Below are positions 29,608 to 37,636 of a stretch of DNA of 64,000 nt, piece after piece; the first letter of the stretch is position 1; the number at the start of each line of letters is the position of its first letter. The stretch lies in NCBI RefSeq assembly GCF_026167665.1, contig NZ_CP098740.1, forward strand, positions 992,001 to 1,056,000, given 5' to 3'. The DNA is from Streptomyces drozdowiczii. Lineage in GTDB: Bacteria; Actinomycetota; Actinomycetes; Streptomycetales; Streptomycetaceae. A program made the translations under genes and the position numbers. The notes under the pieces are model-generated. The model was given only the letters and a program-made list of their open reading frames with translations. It made no database searches and was not told where the DNA came from.

Positions 29608-30882
29608 TCAGCCCAGTCCCGCCGCGCGCAGGGCGTGCTCGACGCCGCGCTCGCGCGCCTCGGACACCGCCCGCGCGGCGGCCAGCAGTTGCGGTACGAG
29701 CCGGGGCGGGTCGATCGAAGCGATCCCGGCCGCCTCCTGCGGCGACCGCGTCCGGACGAAGGCGCCGAGCAGCGTCTGGGCCAGCGGCCCCCGGCCCGCC
29801 CGGTCGAGGGCGGTCGCGGCCTCGGCCACCTCGGCAGCCGGACGCGCGACGCCCTGCCGCAGCAGCCGCCCGCAGTCCTCGGCGCGCCCCGCCGCCGCCA
29901 GCGCGTCCACGGCGGCCGCGAGCCCGTCCGGGGGCAGCGAGGCGACCTCCCAGAGCAGGGTCGCCCAGTCCGCGTCGAGCCCGGCCCGGTGCAGCTCGAC
30001 GGCGAGGAGCGGCAGCCGGTGCGCGGGGAGGGCCGCCGCCTCGCAGAGCACCGCGTGCGCCTCGCCGCTGCGGCCCTCGGCCCGCAACCGGAGCAGCGCG
30101 CCCACCACTGCCTGCGCGGACCGGAGGGCGGCCGGGTCCGGCGAGGGCGCGGGCCGCTCGGTGCCCGGTGCGGCGGGCGCCCCGCCGAAGCGGGCGCCGC
30201 GTGGCGAGGCGGCCGGTGCGGCGGGCGGCACGGGCACCTTGTCCGCGCCGCCGTCCTCCGCGTCGAGCCCGGCGAACCGGGCCCCGGTCGGCTTCCGCTT
30301 CCGGGCGGGCGGGGATGCGCGGGGCGCGGGCTCCGGTGCCGGTTCCGGGGCGGCGGGCCTCGCGGGGGCCGCCGCGCGCGTTCCGGGCCGGTCCGGGGTG
30401 CGGGAGAGGGCCGAGAGGCGGCGGCGGAGTTCGGCGCAGCGGGCCGTGGCGCGGGCGTGGTCGTCGCGGGCCCAGGCGAGCGTCCCGGCGGCCTCGTCCC
30501 CGGCGCCGCTCTCCCGGGCCGCCCGCAGCCGCTCGGCGGCGTACGCCTGCTCGCGGAGCATCAGGCCGAGGCGTTCCACCAGCCGGGCGCGGCCGCCGGG
30601 ACGGCGGTCGAGGCTGAGGGCGCAGTCCGCGTGCAGCCGGGCGGCACGCGCCGCCGCCTCTTCCGCGTACGCGGTCCCCCGCACCTCTGCCAGGTCCGAG
30701 AAGAGCGCTTCCATCACGTCCCAGGGCGGCAGCTCCGACCCGTCCAGGCAGGCGTCCATGCCCGCCGGGTCGCGTCGGCGGAAGACCGCGTACCAGCCGC
30801 GTCCGCGATCGAGCAGCGCCACCAGCTCCCGCAGGTGGTGCGCGAAGTCCTCTACAGATACCGCCTCTTGATGCACCGTCAC
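29608..30882 (-). CDS. Hypothetical Ala/Arg/Pro-rich protein, function unknown
   Basis: A 424-residue protein with no signal peptide or membrane helix. The N-terminal part (1 to about 165) is helical and charged, with coiled-coil-like stretches rich in Arg, Glu and Ala. The middle (about 170-255) is a Pro/Ala-rich linker with two similar short motifs, TGARFAG and RGARFGG. The C-terminal part (about 265-424) is a series of Leu/Ala helices that look repeat-like (alpha-solenoid). I do not recognise a family. It may be a regulatory or scaffolding protein. It starts at GTG 30882, with another GTG two codons later. Confidence 0.7.
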   Translation of the reverse strand: MTVHQEAVSVEDFAHHLRELVALLDRGRGWYAVFRRRDPAGMDACLDGSELPPWDVMEALFSDLAEVRGTAYAEEAAARAARLHADCALSLDRRPGGRARLVERLGLMLREQAYAAERLRAARESGAGDEAAGTLAWARDDHARATARCAELRRRLSALSRTPDRPGTRAAAPARPAAPEPAPEPAPRASPPARKRKPTGARFAGLDAEDGGADKVPVPPAAPAASPRGARFGGAPAAPGTERPAPSPDPAALRSAQAVVGALLRLRAEGRSGEAHAVLCEAAALPAHRLPLLAVELHRAGLDADWATLLWEVASLPPDGLAAAVDALAAAGRAEDCGRLLRQGVARPAAEVAEAATALDRAGRGPLAQTLLGAFVRTRSPQEAAGIASIDPPRLVPQLLAAARAVSEARERGVEHALRAAGLG

Positions 30883-30993
30883 CGTCGCCTTCGGCCGCCG
30901 TCGTCCGGAACCCTCCGGTCCGGGGCATTCGACCGCAGGCGTGTTACGGGACGGCTACGCGCGCTTTGCGGGTGCGAGGCGGGCGGGGCGGGG

Positions 30994-31020
30994 CTCGGGG
31001 GGCTCGGGGGGCTCGGGGGG
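30994..31020. repeat. Short G-rich tandem repeat, three copies of CTCGGGGGG
   Basis: A 9-bp unit CTCGGGGGG is repeated exactly three times between two leftward genes, directly after the stop of the PPOX-type gene. The plus strand has four G runs nearby and could form a G-quadruplex. It may also be prone to length variation. Confidence 0.8.
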
Positions 31021-31021
31021 C

Positions 31022-31402
31022 TCAGAGAGTGATGGCGATCCCGGTGTGCGGGCGCTTGCCGAGGCGGACGATCATCGCCGGGTAGTCGAGCAGCCAGTAC
31101 TTCCAGGTGTACTTGCGCCCTATGGCGCGGCGCACGGCGGCCGTCTCCCGCTCGTCGAGCAGCCTGGCGGTGCCCTCGGCGGTCGGTGCGCCCTCCGTGG
31201 TCCGGCCGCGCACATCGCAGACGGTGACCCGGACCCGGCTGTCGTTGCGCAGCCGCTTGACCTTCCAGGAGTCGGTCTTGGTCCAGACGAGCAGTTCCCC
31301 GCCCTCGGCCACCGCCCAGACGGGGGTGGCGACGGGCGTGCCGTCCTTGCGGTACGTGGTCAGGCTGACGTACTCGCTGCGCGCGAAGTCCTGGAGGCTC
31401 AT
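31022..31402 (-). CDS. PPOX-class F420/FMN-dependent oxidoreductase (split-barrel)
   Basis: A 126-residue flavin-reductase-like split-barrel protein of the pyridoxamine-phosphate-oxidase-like group. Typical features are the opening YVSLTTYRKDGTPVATPVW, then WTKTDSWKVKRLRNDSRVRV and the C-terminal KYTWKYW segment. Actinobacterial members commonly use F420H2. The substrate is unknown. The ATG at 31402 has no ribosome site; TAGTCT lies six bases before it, so the mRNA is probably leaderless. The XRE regulator gene is immediately upstream on the same strand. Confidence 0.85.
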   Translation of the reverse strand: MSLQDFARSEYVSLTTYRKDGTPVATPVWAVAEGGELLVWTKTDSWKVKRLRNDSRVRVTVCDVRGRTTEGAPTAEGTARLLDERETAAVRRAIGRKYTWKYWLLDYPAMIVRLGKRPHTGIAITL

Positions 31403-31408
31403 GGCCCC

Positions 31409-31414
31409 AGACTA
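31409..31414 (-). promoter_or_regulatory. -10 element of a leaderless promoter for the PPOX-type gene
   Basis: On the minus strand TAGTCT is followed by six bases and then the ATG at 31402. No Shine-Dalgarno is present, so the transcript would start at or next to the start codon. Confidence 0.5.
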
Positions 31415-31459
31415 TGCGCGCGGGCGCAAGCGGGGCGCGAGGGCCAGGCGTCTCCGGCG

Positions 31460-31728
31460 CTATCCGGCGAGCGGTACCGGCGCCGGCTCCGGGGCGCAGC
31501 GCAGCAGGAGTTCGTCCATGGAGAGGCCGAGCGCGCCGGCCAGGGCGGCGACGGTGAAGAAGGCGGGGGTGGGGGCGCGGCCGGTCTCGATCTTCCGCAG
31601 GGTCTCGGCGGAGATACCGGCCCGGGCGGCGATCTCGGTCATGGAGCGGGCGCCGCGCGCCTCGCGCAGCAGCAGGCCGAGCCGTTCGCCGCGCAGGCGC
31701 TCTTCGGGGGTCAGGGGGTACGGACCAT
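31460..31728 (-). CDS. Small XRE-family helix-turn-helix regulator (frameshifted after codon 5)
   Basis: A small DNA-binding protein with a Cro/CI-type HTH (ARSMTEIAARAGISAETL... then RKIETG). As it stands, the ATG at 31728 gives MVRTP and then stops, while the rest of the protein is in another frame (LTPEERLRGERLGLLLREARG) with no start codon of its own. Adding one C to the coding-strand CCCCC run (plus-strand GGGGG 31714-31718) joins them as MVRTPLTPEERLRG and gives an 89-residue protein, the form I know from Streptomyces relatives. A short internal start at 31642 would cut off half the domain. The gene has a leaderless promoter and is divergent from a methionine aminopeptidase gene across repeated CGGTAT sites, so autoregulation is likely. 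Confidence 0.8.
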
Positions 31729-31734
31729 GCCGTC

Positions 31735-31798
31735 ATTCTAATACCGCCCGACCCCCCGGCCCGTTCGGACCGGTATAGTAATTGCGGTATTGTAATTG
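31735..31798. promoter_or_regulatory. Divergent leaderless promoters with repeated CGGTAT operators
   Basis: Two 14-base direct repeats, CGGTATAGTAATTG (31771-31784) and CGGTATTGTAATTG (31785-31798), abut each other and end two bases before the aminopeptidase ATG. A third CGGTAT lies on the minus strand (31746-31741). TAGAAT (minus, 31740-31735) is six bases from the XRE ATG, and TATTGT (plus, 31788-31793) is seven bases from the aminopeptidase ATG. Both transcripts would be leaderless, and the repeats overlap both -10 regions. Confidence 0.65.
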
Positions 31799-31800
31799 GC

Positions 31801-32568
31801 ATGGTGCAACTCAAGACGGACACATCCATCGAAGCCATGCGTGCGACCGGCCGCGTCGTCGCCCGCATGCTGACCGCCGCCCGGGAGGCCGCCGAGGTCG
31901 GCGTCTCGCTGCGCGAACTGGACGAGGTGGCGCGCGGGGTGCTGCGCGAGGCGGGCGCCGGCTCGCCGTTCCTGGGCTACCGGCCGCACTTCGCCCCGGT
32001 CCCCTTCCCCGCGGTCATCTGCGCGTCGGTCAACGACGCGATCGTGCACGGCATCCCGACGGACTACCGGCTGCGCGACGGCGACCTGGTCAGCATCGAC
32101 GCGGGCGCGAAGCTGGACGGCTGGGCCGGCGACTCCGCGATCAGCTTCACCGTGGGCCGCGCCCGCCCCGCCGACACCCGGCTCGTCGACACCGCGTACA
32201 AGGCCCTGGAAGCGGGCATCGCGGCGGCCACCGTGGGCAACCGGATCGGTGACATCGCGCACGCCATCGGCACGGTCTGCCGCACCGCCGGCTACGGCAT
32301 CCCCGAGGGGTTCGGCGGGCACGGCGTGGGCCGCGAGATGCACGAGGACCCGGGCGTGCCCAACGAGGGCCGTCCGGGGCGCGGGATGCCGCTGCGCCAC
32401 GGCATGGTGCTGGCCATCGAGCCGATGCTCATCGGGGGCGGCGTGGACACGTACCGCGCGGACCGCGACGGCTGGACCCTGCGTACGACGGACGGCAGCC
32501 GGGCCGCACACGCCGAGCACACCGTGGCGATCACGGACGAGGGCCCGCGCATCCTGACCGCGCTCTAG
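31801..32568 (+). CDS. map: Type I methionine aminopeptidase
   Basis: A 255-residue M24 metallopeptidase that removes N-terminal methionine from new proteins. The pita-bread fold and five metal ligands are visible: Asp in SIDAGAKLDGW, Asp in GDSAISF, His in GHGVGREMH, Glu in LAIEPML and Glu in AEHTVAI. The length is normal for a short type I enzyme without an N-terminal SH3-binding extension. Since actinomycetes usually carry several map genes, and this one faces an XRE regulator across repeated operators, it may be a conditional paralogue. No Shine-Dalgarno is present. The stop shares CTAG with the convergent chitosanase gene. Confidence 0.93.
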   Translation: MVQLKTDTSIEAMRATGRVVARMLTAAREAAEVGVSLRELDEVARGVLREAGAGSPFLGYRPHFAPVPFPAVICASVNDAIVHGIPTDYRLRDGDLVSIDAGAKLDGWAGDSAISFTVGRARPADTRLVDTAYKALEAGIAAATVGNRIGDIAHAIGTVCRTAGYGIPEGFGGHGVGREMHEDPGVPNEGRPGRGMPLRHGMVLAIEPMLIGGGVDTYRADRDGWTLRTTDGSRAAHAEHTVAITDEGPRILTAL

Positions 32569-33398
32569 GACGTGCTTCGAGAGTCCCGTACGAACTCCCC
32601 CGCGAGGGCCCGCCCCGTGCGCACGGCGGCCTCGTGGTCCTCGATCGGTGAGACCCGGGAGTCCTTGAACAGGATGTACGTGACCCCGGAGGGCGCGCCG
32701 CCGCTGCTCGGGTCCGGATCGATGCCGAGCGACTTCGCCGTGGCGTACGAGGCTTCGCCGATGATGCGCTCCGGGCCCACGTCGCCGACGACGGCGTACT
32801 CCACCTTCCCGCCGTGGACGACGGCGACGACCCCGCCGCCCCGGATGCCGGACTTGGCGTAGTCCCAGGTGCCGGAGGGCGCCGGCACGACCACGTACGG
32901 CAGCTCCGCCGCGTTCAGCGGCCGGCCGTCCGAGGCGTGGAAGGCGGTGTCGCCGTGGAAGGAGGGGTCGGTGGCGGCGTTGCAGGCTGCGGTCGCCCGG
33001 CCGTCGCAGTCGATGTCCAGGTCGGCCTTCCAGAACACCGCACCGCCCGCGCCGCACACCGGAACGGTCGGCGGAGCCGCCTCGTCCGTCCGGTACCTGC
33101 CCTTCGACACCTGCTCGCAGGCCGACACCTTGGCCAGCAGGTCGGCCGCCCCGACCTCCGTGCCCTTCCCGTCCCGGGCCCGGGCGGGCGGGGGTCCGGA
33201 CCGGTGGGCCCGGGCGGGCGCCTGGTGGACCCGCGCCACCAGGGCGAGCGGTACGGCGGGCAGTACGGGCCGGGGCGCGGGCGCGGCGACGACCGGGTCC
33301 GGGTCCCCCGCCACCGCGAGGGTGACGGGGGCCGGGGTACCGGCGGTGAGCAGCGCGGCCCCGGAGGCCGTGACGAGGGCAAACGTTCGCATACGCAC
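32565..33398 (-). CDS. Secreted GH75 chitosanase
   Basis: A 277-residue exported glycosidase: signal peptide (about 1-30), a Pro/Ala-rich linker (to about 80), then a GH75 domain. The domain shows FWKADLDIDCDG with the acidic cluster expected at the active site, FHASDGRPLNAAELPYVVVP and GDVGPERIIGEASYATAKSLG. It would cut chitosan, for example from fungal walls or insects. The start is GTG 33398 or ATG 33392; the ribosome site is weak for both. The stop overlaps that of the methionine aminopeptidase. Confidence 0.88.
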   Translation of the reverse strand: MRMRTFALVTASGAALLTAGTPAPVTLAVAGDPDPVVAAPAPRPVLPAVPLALVARVHQAPARAHRSGPPPARARDGKGTEVGAADLLAKVSACEQVSKGRYRTDEAAPPTVPVCGAGGAVFWKADLDIDCDGRATAACNAATDPSFHGDTAFHASDGRPLNAAELPYVVVPAPSGTWDYAKSGIRGGGVVAVVHGGKVEYAVVGDVGPERIIGEASYATAKSLGIDPDPSSGGAPSGVTYILFKDSRVSPIEDHEAAVRTGRALAGEFVRDSRSTS

Positions 33399-33482
33399 TG
33401 GGGGGGCCGCCCTTCCGGCGAGGAGATGGTCGTGCCGTACCCCCTGGTCCGGTCCGTGTCCGGTACTTGTCCGGTGTGCGGG

Positions 33483-35300
33483 TCAGGGCCGCCCGCTCGG
33501 CCTCACCACCATCGCCGAGCCGCCGCCGCGCCGCTCCTTCTCGGCCGCGGCGAGCCACCGCCCGTCGGGCAGCCGCTGTACGCCGGTCGCCGCGCCGATC
33601 TCCGGGTTGAGCTTGAAGACGTGGCCGAGTGATTCCAGCTTCGCCCGCAACGGGCTGTTCCAGAGCGCCGGTTCCAGCTCGGTGGCCGCGGCGTTGCGCT
33701 GGCTGGCGCGGGGCGCGGCGATGGCGTCGACCAGCGGGAGCCCCCGGTCCAGCTTGCCGGTCAGCGTCTGGAGCACGGTGGTGATGATGGTCGCGCCGCC
33801 GGGCGAGCCGAGGGCGAGGACCGGCTCGCCGTGCCGGAGCACGATGGTCGGCGAGATCGAGGAGCGCGGGCGCTTGCCGGGGCCGGGCAGGTTCGGGTCG
33901 TGGACGGCCGGGTCGGCCGGTGCGAAGGAGAAGTCGGTCAGCTCGTTGTTGAGCAGGAAGCCGCGCCCCGGCACGGTGATCCCGCTGCCGCCGGTCTGCT
34001 CGATGGTCAGCGTGTACGCGACGACGTTGCCCCACCTGTCGGCGGTCGTCAGGTGCGTGGTGTTCTCACCCTCGTACGTGGTCGGCGCGGCCTTCCCCGT
34101 GGACCGGCAGGCCCCCGGGTGGCGCGGGTCGCCCGGGGCGAGCGGGCTGGTCAGTACCGCGTCGTCCCTGATCAGGCACTCCCGCGCGTCCGCGAACCGC
34201 TGGCCGAGCAGCTGCTTCGTCGGCACGTCCTCGAACGCGGGATCACCGACCCAGCGCCCCCGGTCGGCGAACGCGATGCGGCTGGCCTCGATGTAGCGGT
34301 GCAGGTACTGGGCCTCGCTCGCCCGCGAGAGGTCCGTGGACTCCAGGATGTTGAGGGCCTCGCCCACCGTCGTACCGCCGGAGGAGGACGGCGCCATGCC
34401 GTACACGTCGAGCCCCCGGTAGTCCACCTTGGTGGGCTCGCGCCGCAGCGCGCGGTAGGAGCGGAGGTCCTTCGCGGTCAGGTCGCCGGGGCGGACGACC
34501 CGGTCGGACGCCGGGTCGACGGGCGGGTTGCGTACGGTCCGTACGACGTCCTCGGCGAGTTCGCCCCGGTAGAGCTCGTCCACGCCCTTGCGGCCGACCT
34601 CCTCGTAGGTGCGCGCCAGATCCGGGTTCCTGAGGACCGAGCCGACCTCGGGGAGCTTCCCGCCGGGCAGGAACAGCTTGCGGGTGGCCGGGAAGTCCCG
34701 GAACCGCTCCTCGTTGCCGGCCGTCTGCGAGCGGAACGTTTCGTCCACGACGAAGCCGTCCCGGGCGATCCGCTCGGCGGGCTTCAGGACCTGACGGAGC
34801 GACTTGCGGCCCCAGGTGTGCAGGGCGGTGTCCCAGGTGGCGGGGGTGCCGGGAGTGCCGACGCTCAGCCCGCTGGTCACGGCGTCGGCGAAGTCGAGCG
34901 GCTTGCCGTTCTCCAGGAAGAGGGAGGAGTCGGCGCTGCGGGGTGCGGTCTCACGGCCGTCGATGGTGCGGACGGTGTGGCTGCGGGCGTCGTAGTAGAC
35001 GAAGTAGCCACCGCCGCCGAGCCCTGCCGAGTACGGCTCGGTGACGCCGAGCGCGGCGGCCGTGGCCACGGCGGCGTCGACCGCGTTGCCGCCCTCGCGC
35101 AGCACCTCGATACCGGCGGCCGTGGCGTCCGCGTCGACGCTGGAGACCGCTCCGCCGTATCCCACCGCGACGGGCGACTTGGGCGGTGGCGCCGGGGAGT
35201 GTGCGGGGTGGGCCGACGAGGCCGGGGCGGCGGCCCCGACCGACACGACGGCGGCCAGGACCGCCGCCAACGACACATTTCGCCTGCTGGAACGTCGCAT
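33483..35300 (-). CDS. ggt: Secreted gamma-glutamyltransferase
   Basis: A 605-residue precursor of an N-terminal-nucleophile hydrolase that cleaves and transfers gamma-glutamyl groups, as in glutathione or mycothiol-related breakdown. A signal peptide lies at about 1-30. The large-subunit glycine-rich site (GLGGGGYFVYY) is followed by the autocleavage and catalytic threonine in GENTTHLTTADRWGN, and small-subunit motifs (SSISPTIVL, GSPGGATI) come after. The ATG at 35300 has GGAGG six bases upstream; a TTG two codons earlier lies inside that site. It is upstream of the chitosanase gene on the same strand with an 84-base gap. Confidence 0.93.
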   Translation of the reverse strand: MRRSSRRNVSLAAVLAAVVSVGAAAPASSAHPAHSPAPPPKSPVAVGYGGAVSSVDADATAAGIEVLREGGNAVDAAVATAAALGVTEPYSAGLGGGGYFVYYDARSHTVRTIDGRETAPRSADSSLFLENGKPLDFADAVTSGLSVGTPGTPATWDTALHTWGRKSLRQVLKPAERIARDGFVVDETFRSQTAGNEERFRDFPATRKLFLPGGKLPEVGSVLRNPDLARTYEEVGRKGVDELYRGELAEDVVRTVRNPPVDPASDRVVRPGDLTAKDLRSYRALRREPTKVDYRGLDVYGMAPSSSGGTTVGEALNILESTDLSRASEAQYLHRYIEASRIAFADRGRWVGDPAFEDVPTKQLLGQRFADARECLIRDDAVLTSPLAPGDPRHPGACRSTGKAAPTTYEGENTTHLTTADRWGNVVAYTLTIEQTGGSGITVPGRGFLLNNELTDFSFAPADPAVHDPNLPGPGKRPRSSISPTIVLRHGEPVLALGSPGGATIITTVLQTLTGKLDRGLPLVDAIAAPRASQRNAAATELEPALWNSPLRAKLESLGHVFKLNPEIGAATGVQRLPDGRWLAAAEKERRGGGSAMVVRPSGRP

Positions 35301-35391
35301 GCGCAACCTCCGGTGAAGGATCGTCCGCGCAGGGTAACGCCGCTCCGGCCACCCCGTCAGGACCGCCTCGGACGTGAGACCGAATGCCCGC

Positions 35392-35397
35392 TAACAT
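35392..35397 (+). promoter_or_regulatory. Candidate -10 element for a leaderless transcript
   Basis: TAACAT at 35392-35397 is eight bases before the ATG at 35406. No Shine-Dalgarno is present. Confidence 0.35.
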
Positions 35398-35405
35398 GCC
35401 CGCCC

Positions 35406-36149
35406 ATGACTGACGACGTACGCAACATCGTGCTGGGCGTGATAGCCGCCGGTATCAGCGCCGCCCTCGGCTGGCTCACGCGCACCTACCTGTGGCGCCG
35501 CAAGCTCCGCCGCAAGCAGGCGTTCTTCGGGCTGCCGGGGAACTCCGAGTGCCTGCTCGTCGTCAACCGCGACGCGGGCGGCGACGGTTCGGTGCACCGC
35601 CACGACGTCTTCGCCCTGCTGGAACTCTCCGCGCTGATCAAGGACTGCGAGGCACACGCCCAGATCCTGTCCCACGACATCGCGCAGCAGGGCATCGGGG
35701 AGCGCACGGAGTTCTGCGTGGGCGGCCCGGTGTCGAACCGCCGGATGGCCGCGCACCTCCATTCCCTGCTCCCCGGGGTGCGGATCAACACCGAACCGGA
35801 GCCCGGACCCGACCGGGGCGCCTTCCAGATCGGCTCGGAGCGCTACCGGGTCGAGAAGGGCGTCAGCGAATACGTCCTGCTGGCCCGGCTGACGACGAGT
35901 CAGGACGCCAGACCGGTCTTCCTCTTCTGCGGCCAGCAGGCCATCACCAACCAGGCCGCCACCCGCTACCTGGCCCGCAACCACGAACGCCTGGCCCGCA
36001 AGCACGGCAACAACACCTTCTGCCTGCTCCTGAAGGTGGTCAACTCCCAGGCATACGGCCCCGACGTGGTCGAGCTCGTCGCCGACGTCACCCGTGCGGC
36101 CCAGGCCCCCGTCCCCGCCCCGCGGACCTCGCACCGCGCGGGGGCCTGA
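35406..36149 (+). CDS. Membrane-anchored protein of unknown function
   Basis: A 247-residue protein with one N-terminal membrane helix (about 6-24, VLGVIAAGISAALGWL) followed by a strongly basic patch (WRRKLRRK), which predicts a cytoplasmic C-terminal domain. That domain (about 40-235) shows alternating strands and helices: SECLLVVNRDAG, ERTEFCVGGPVSNRR, ARPVFLFCGQQAITNQAA and the final FCLLLKVVNSQ. It looks Rossmann-like, and the CVGGPVSN loop could bind a nucleotide or small ligand. I do not recognise a family. It lies next to, and is convergent with, the XRE/membrane protein pair, so a shared signalling role is possible but unproven. Confidence 0.72.
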   Translation: MTDDVRNIVLGVIAAGISAALGWLTRTYLWRRKLRRKQAFFGLPGNSECLLVVNRDAGGDGSVHRHDVFALLELSALIKDCEAHAQILSHDIAQQGIGERTEFCVGGPVSNRRMAAHLHSLLPGVRINTEPEPGPDRGAFQIGSERYRVEKGVSEYVLLARLTTSQDARPVFLFCGQQAITNQAATRYLARNHERLARKHGNNTFCLLLKVVNSQAYGPDVVELVADVTRAAQAPVPAPRTSHRAGA

Positions 36150-36175
36150 GCCGCGCGGCGCGGGCCGGTACCCGG

Positions 36176-36946
36176 CTACTGACCGGGGCCCGGGGCGGTC
36201 CGCTCGCCTCCGCGCAGCCGCCGGCGCACTCCGCCGAGCATCGGCATGGTCAGGCCGGCGAAGAGGAAGAGGACGGCGAGCCCGCTCAGTGCCGGGCTCA
36301 CCGCCTCCTCGACATCGAGGGACCAGGGGCTGCCGAGTGCGTGGCAGACGAGGTACGACCCCTTGGACATGGTGTAGCCGACGCCCAGGACGGCCGCGAG
36401 GGCGCACAGGGTGAAGCCGGCGCCGGTCCAGGGGCGGGTGGTCCGGGAGCGGCGGGCGGTGCGGCCGCACATGAAGGCGAGTTCGGCGCAGGTGACGAGG
36501 ACGTAGAAGAGGTAGACCAGCAGGTAGGCGGTCACCGAGGAGTGGTCCGCGTACGCCGTGGTGAACTCGACGTCCTCGCCGTTCGTGGCGAGGAAGAGCG
36601 GGACCATGACGGCCAGGACGACGACTGCCAGGCAGATGCGCTGGTACAGGGCGGCTCGCAGGTACTCCGGTCGGTAGGCCAGGTCCACCATGGTCATCTG
36701 CAGCGCCGCGCACCAGAGGATCGCGCAGATGTGCGCCACCAGCTTCCCCGCGTTGTCCAGGCCGCTGGCCTCCTCGGCCGCCCCGGCCACCGCGGGGACC
36801 GCGAAGAAGACGCCCACGGTGCACACGCCGAACGCCACGGCGATCAACCAGGTGAACACGCGCGGGTGATGAAGGGCTCTCCGGGCGCAGAGCACAGTGA
36901 CGATCACTCCGGCGACCGTGCAGGCGCCGAATATCATGCCGTCCAT
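36176..36946 (-). CDS. Polytopic membrane protein, MAB_1171c-type putative transporter
   Basis: A 256-residue integral membrane protein with about seven hydrophobic helices (near residues 4-20, 30-50, 65-85, 102-118, 138-157, 172-190 and 212-232) and a basic C-terminal tail. It resembles the actinobacterial family listed as MAB_1171c putative transporters, though it is shorter than I expect for that family. The ATG at 36946 overlaps the TGA of the upstream XRE gene by one base (TGATG), so the two are translated together. A regulator joined so tightly to a membrane protein suggests a sensor or signalling pair; the substrate, if it is a transporter, is unknown. Confidence 0.72.
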   Translation of the reverse strand: MDGMIFGACTVAGVIVTVLCARRALHHPRVFTWLIAVAFGVCTVGVFFAVPAVAGAAEEASGLDNAGKLVAHICAILWCAALQMTMVDLAYRPEYLRAALYQRICLAVVVLAVMVPLFLATNGEDVEFTTAYADHSSVTAYLLVYLFYVLVTCAELAFMCGRTARRSRTTRPWTGAGFTLCALAAVLGVGYTMSKGSYLVCHALGSPWSLDVEEAVSPALSGLAVLFLFAGLTMPMLGGVRRRLRGGERTAPGPGQ

Positions 36947-37503
36947 CAGAGACCTTCCAATGCGTCGGCCGCGTACTGGGCGGCTTCGGTTTCGGTCCGT
37001 CGCCGTCGGGGCCTCTTCGGCTTCACGGAACCGTCGTCGGGCACGGCGGGGAGGCCGAGAGTCCTGCGCCGGTCCTCCAGATGCGCGATCACCGCGCGGA
37101 CTTCGCTCTCCGGCAGACCGCCCAGCAGGACGAGCAGGCGACGGGCCAGCGGGTCCTCGAAGGCTTCGAGTGCCGCGAGGTCGTCGTAGCCGGGGTGCGG
37201 CAGCAGGTGTGCCGGCGGCACGTCGCCGAGCGCCTGGCACAGAGCCATGACGGTCTTGATCGTCGGGTTGTCCTGCTGGCCGCCGGCGAGTTTGGCGATG
37301 AGCGCGAACGACGTCGTCGCGGGCGGGTCGGGCAGGTCCTCGACGGCCTGCGACAGGGTGCGGGAGACGTATGCCCTGCCGCGCGCGTCCTTGCGCTGGG
37401 CCATGAGCGACTTCAGCTTGTGCGCGAGGGAGTGCGATGGTGGCTGCGGCCCCTCGGCGGCAGTGCCCCTGCCGGGCTCCGCCTCGTCACGGCTCGCACT
37501 CAC
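36946..37503 (-). CDS. XRE-family helix-turn-helix regulator, coupled to the membrane protein
   Basis: A 185-residue cytoplasmic protein. The central part (about 40-115) has an HTH of the type found in Streptomyces XRE proteins paired with a membrane protein: YVSRTLSQAVEDLP, SFALIAKLAGGQQDNPTIKT, VMALCQALGDVP. The C-terminal half has helices (FEDPLARRLLVLLGGLPESEVRAVIAHLEDRR) and a basic KRPRRRR tail. I choose the GTG at 37503, as promoter elements lie only 40-70 bases upstream; longer readings run through that promoter. Its stop overlaps the start of the membrane protein gene. Confidence 0.75.
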   Translation of the reverse strand: MSASRDEAEPGRGTAAEGPQPPSHSLAHKLKSLMAQRKDARGRAYVSRTLSQAVEDLPDPPATTSFALIAKLAGGQQDNPTIKTVMALCQALGDVPPAHLLPHPGYDDLAALEAFEDPLARRLLVLLGGLPESEVRAVIAHLEDRRRTLGLPAVPDDGSVKPKRPRRRRTETEAAQYAADALEGL

Positions 37504-37543
37504 CTGGTGATCTCTCTCGCCATCATCGATCTTGCTCTTGTGT

Positions 37544-37580
37544 ACTTTAGTTGACACGCCATCGGACGCAAGGGCAGGAT
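37544..37580. promoter_or_regulatory. Overlapping divergent promoters for the XRE pair and the methyltransferase
   Basis: On the minus strand TTGCGT (37571-37566), 16 bases and TAAAGT (37549-37544) point to the XRE gene. On the plus strand TTGACA (37551-37556), 18 bases and CAGGAT (37575-37580) point to the methyltransferase gene. The two promoters overlap face to face, so polymerase can use only one at a time and a single bound regulator could control both. Confidence 0.5.
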
Positions 37581-37636
37581 CGCAGCATCGGCAGACTCTG
37601 GAATCCGGCCGCGGCGGCCGCCGAGAGGAGCGCCAG

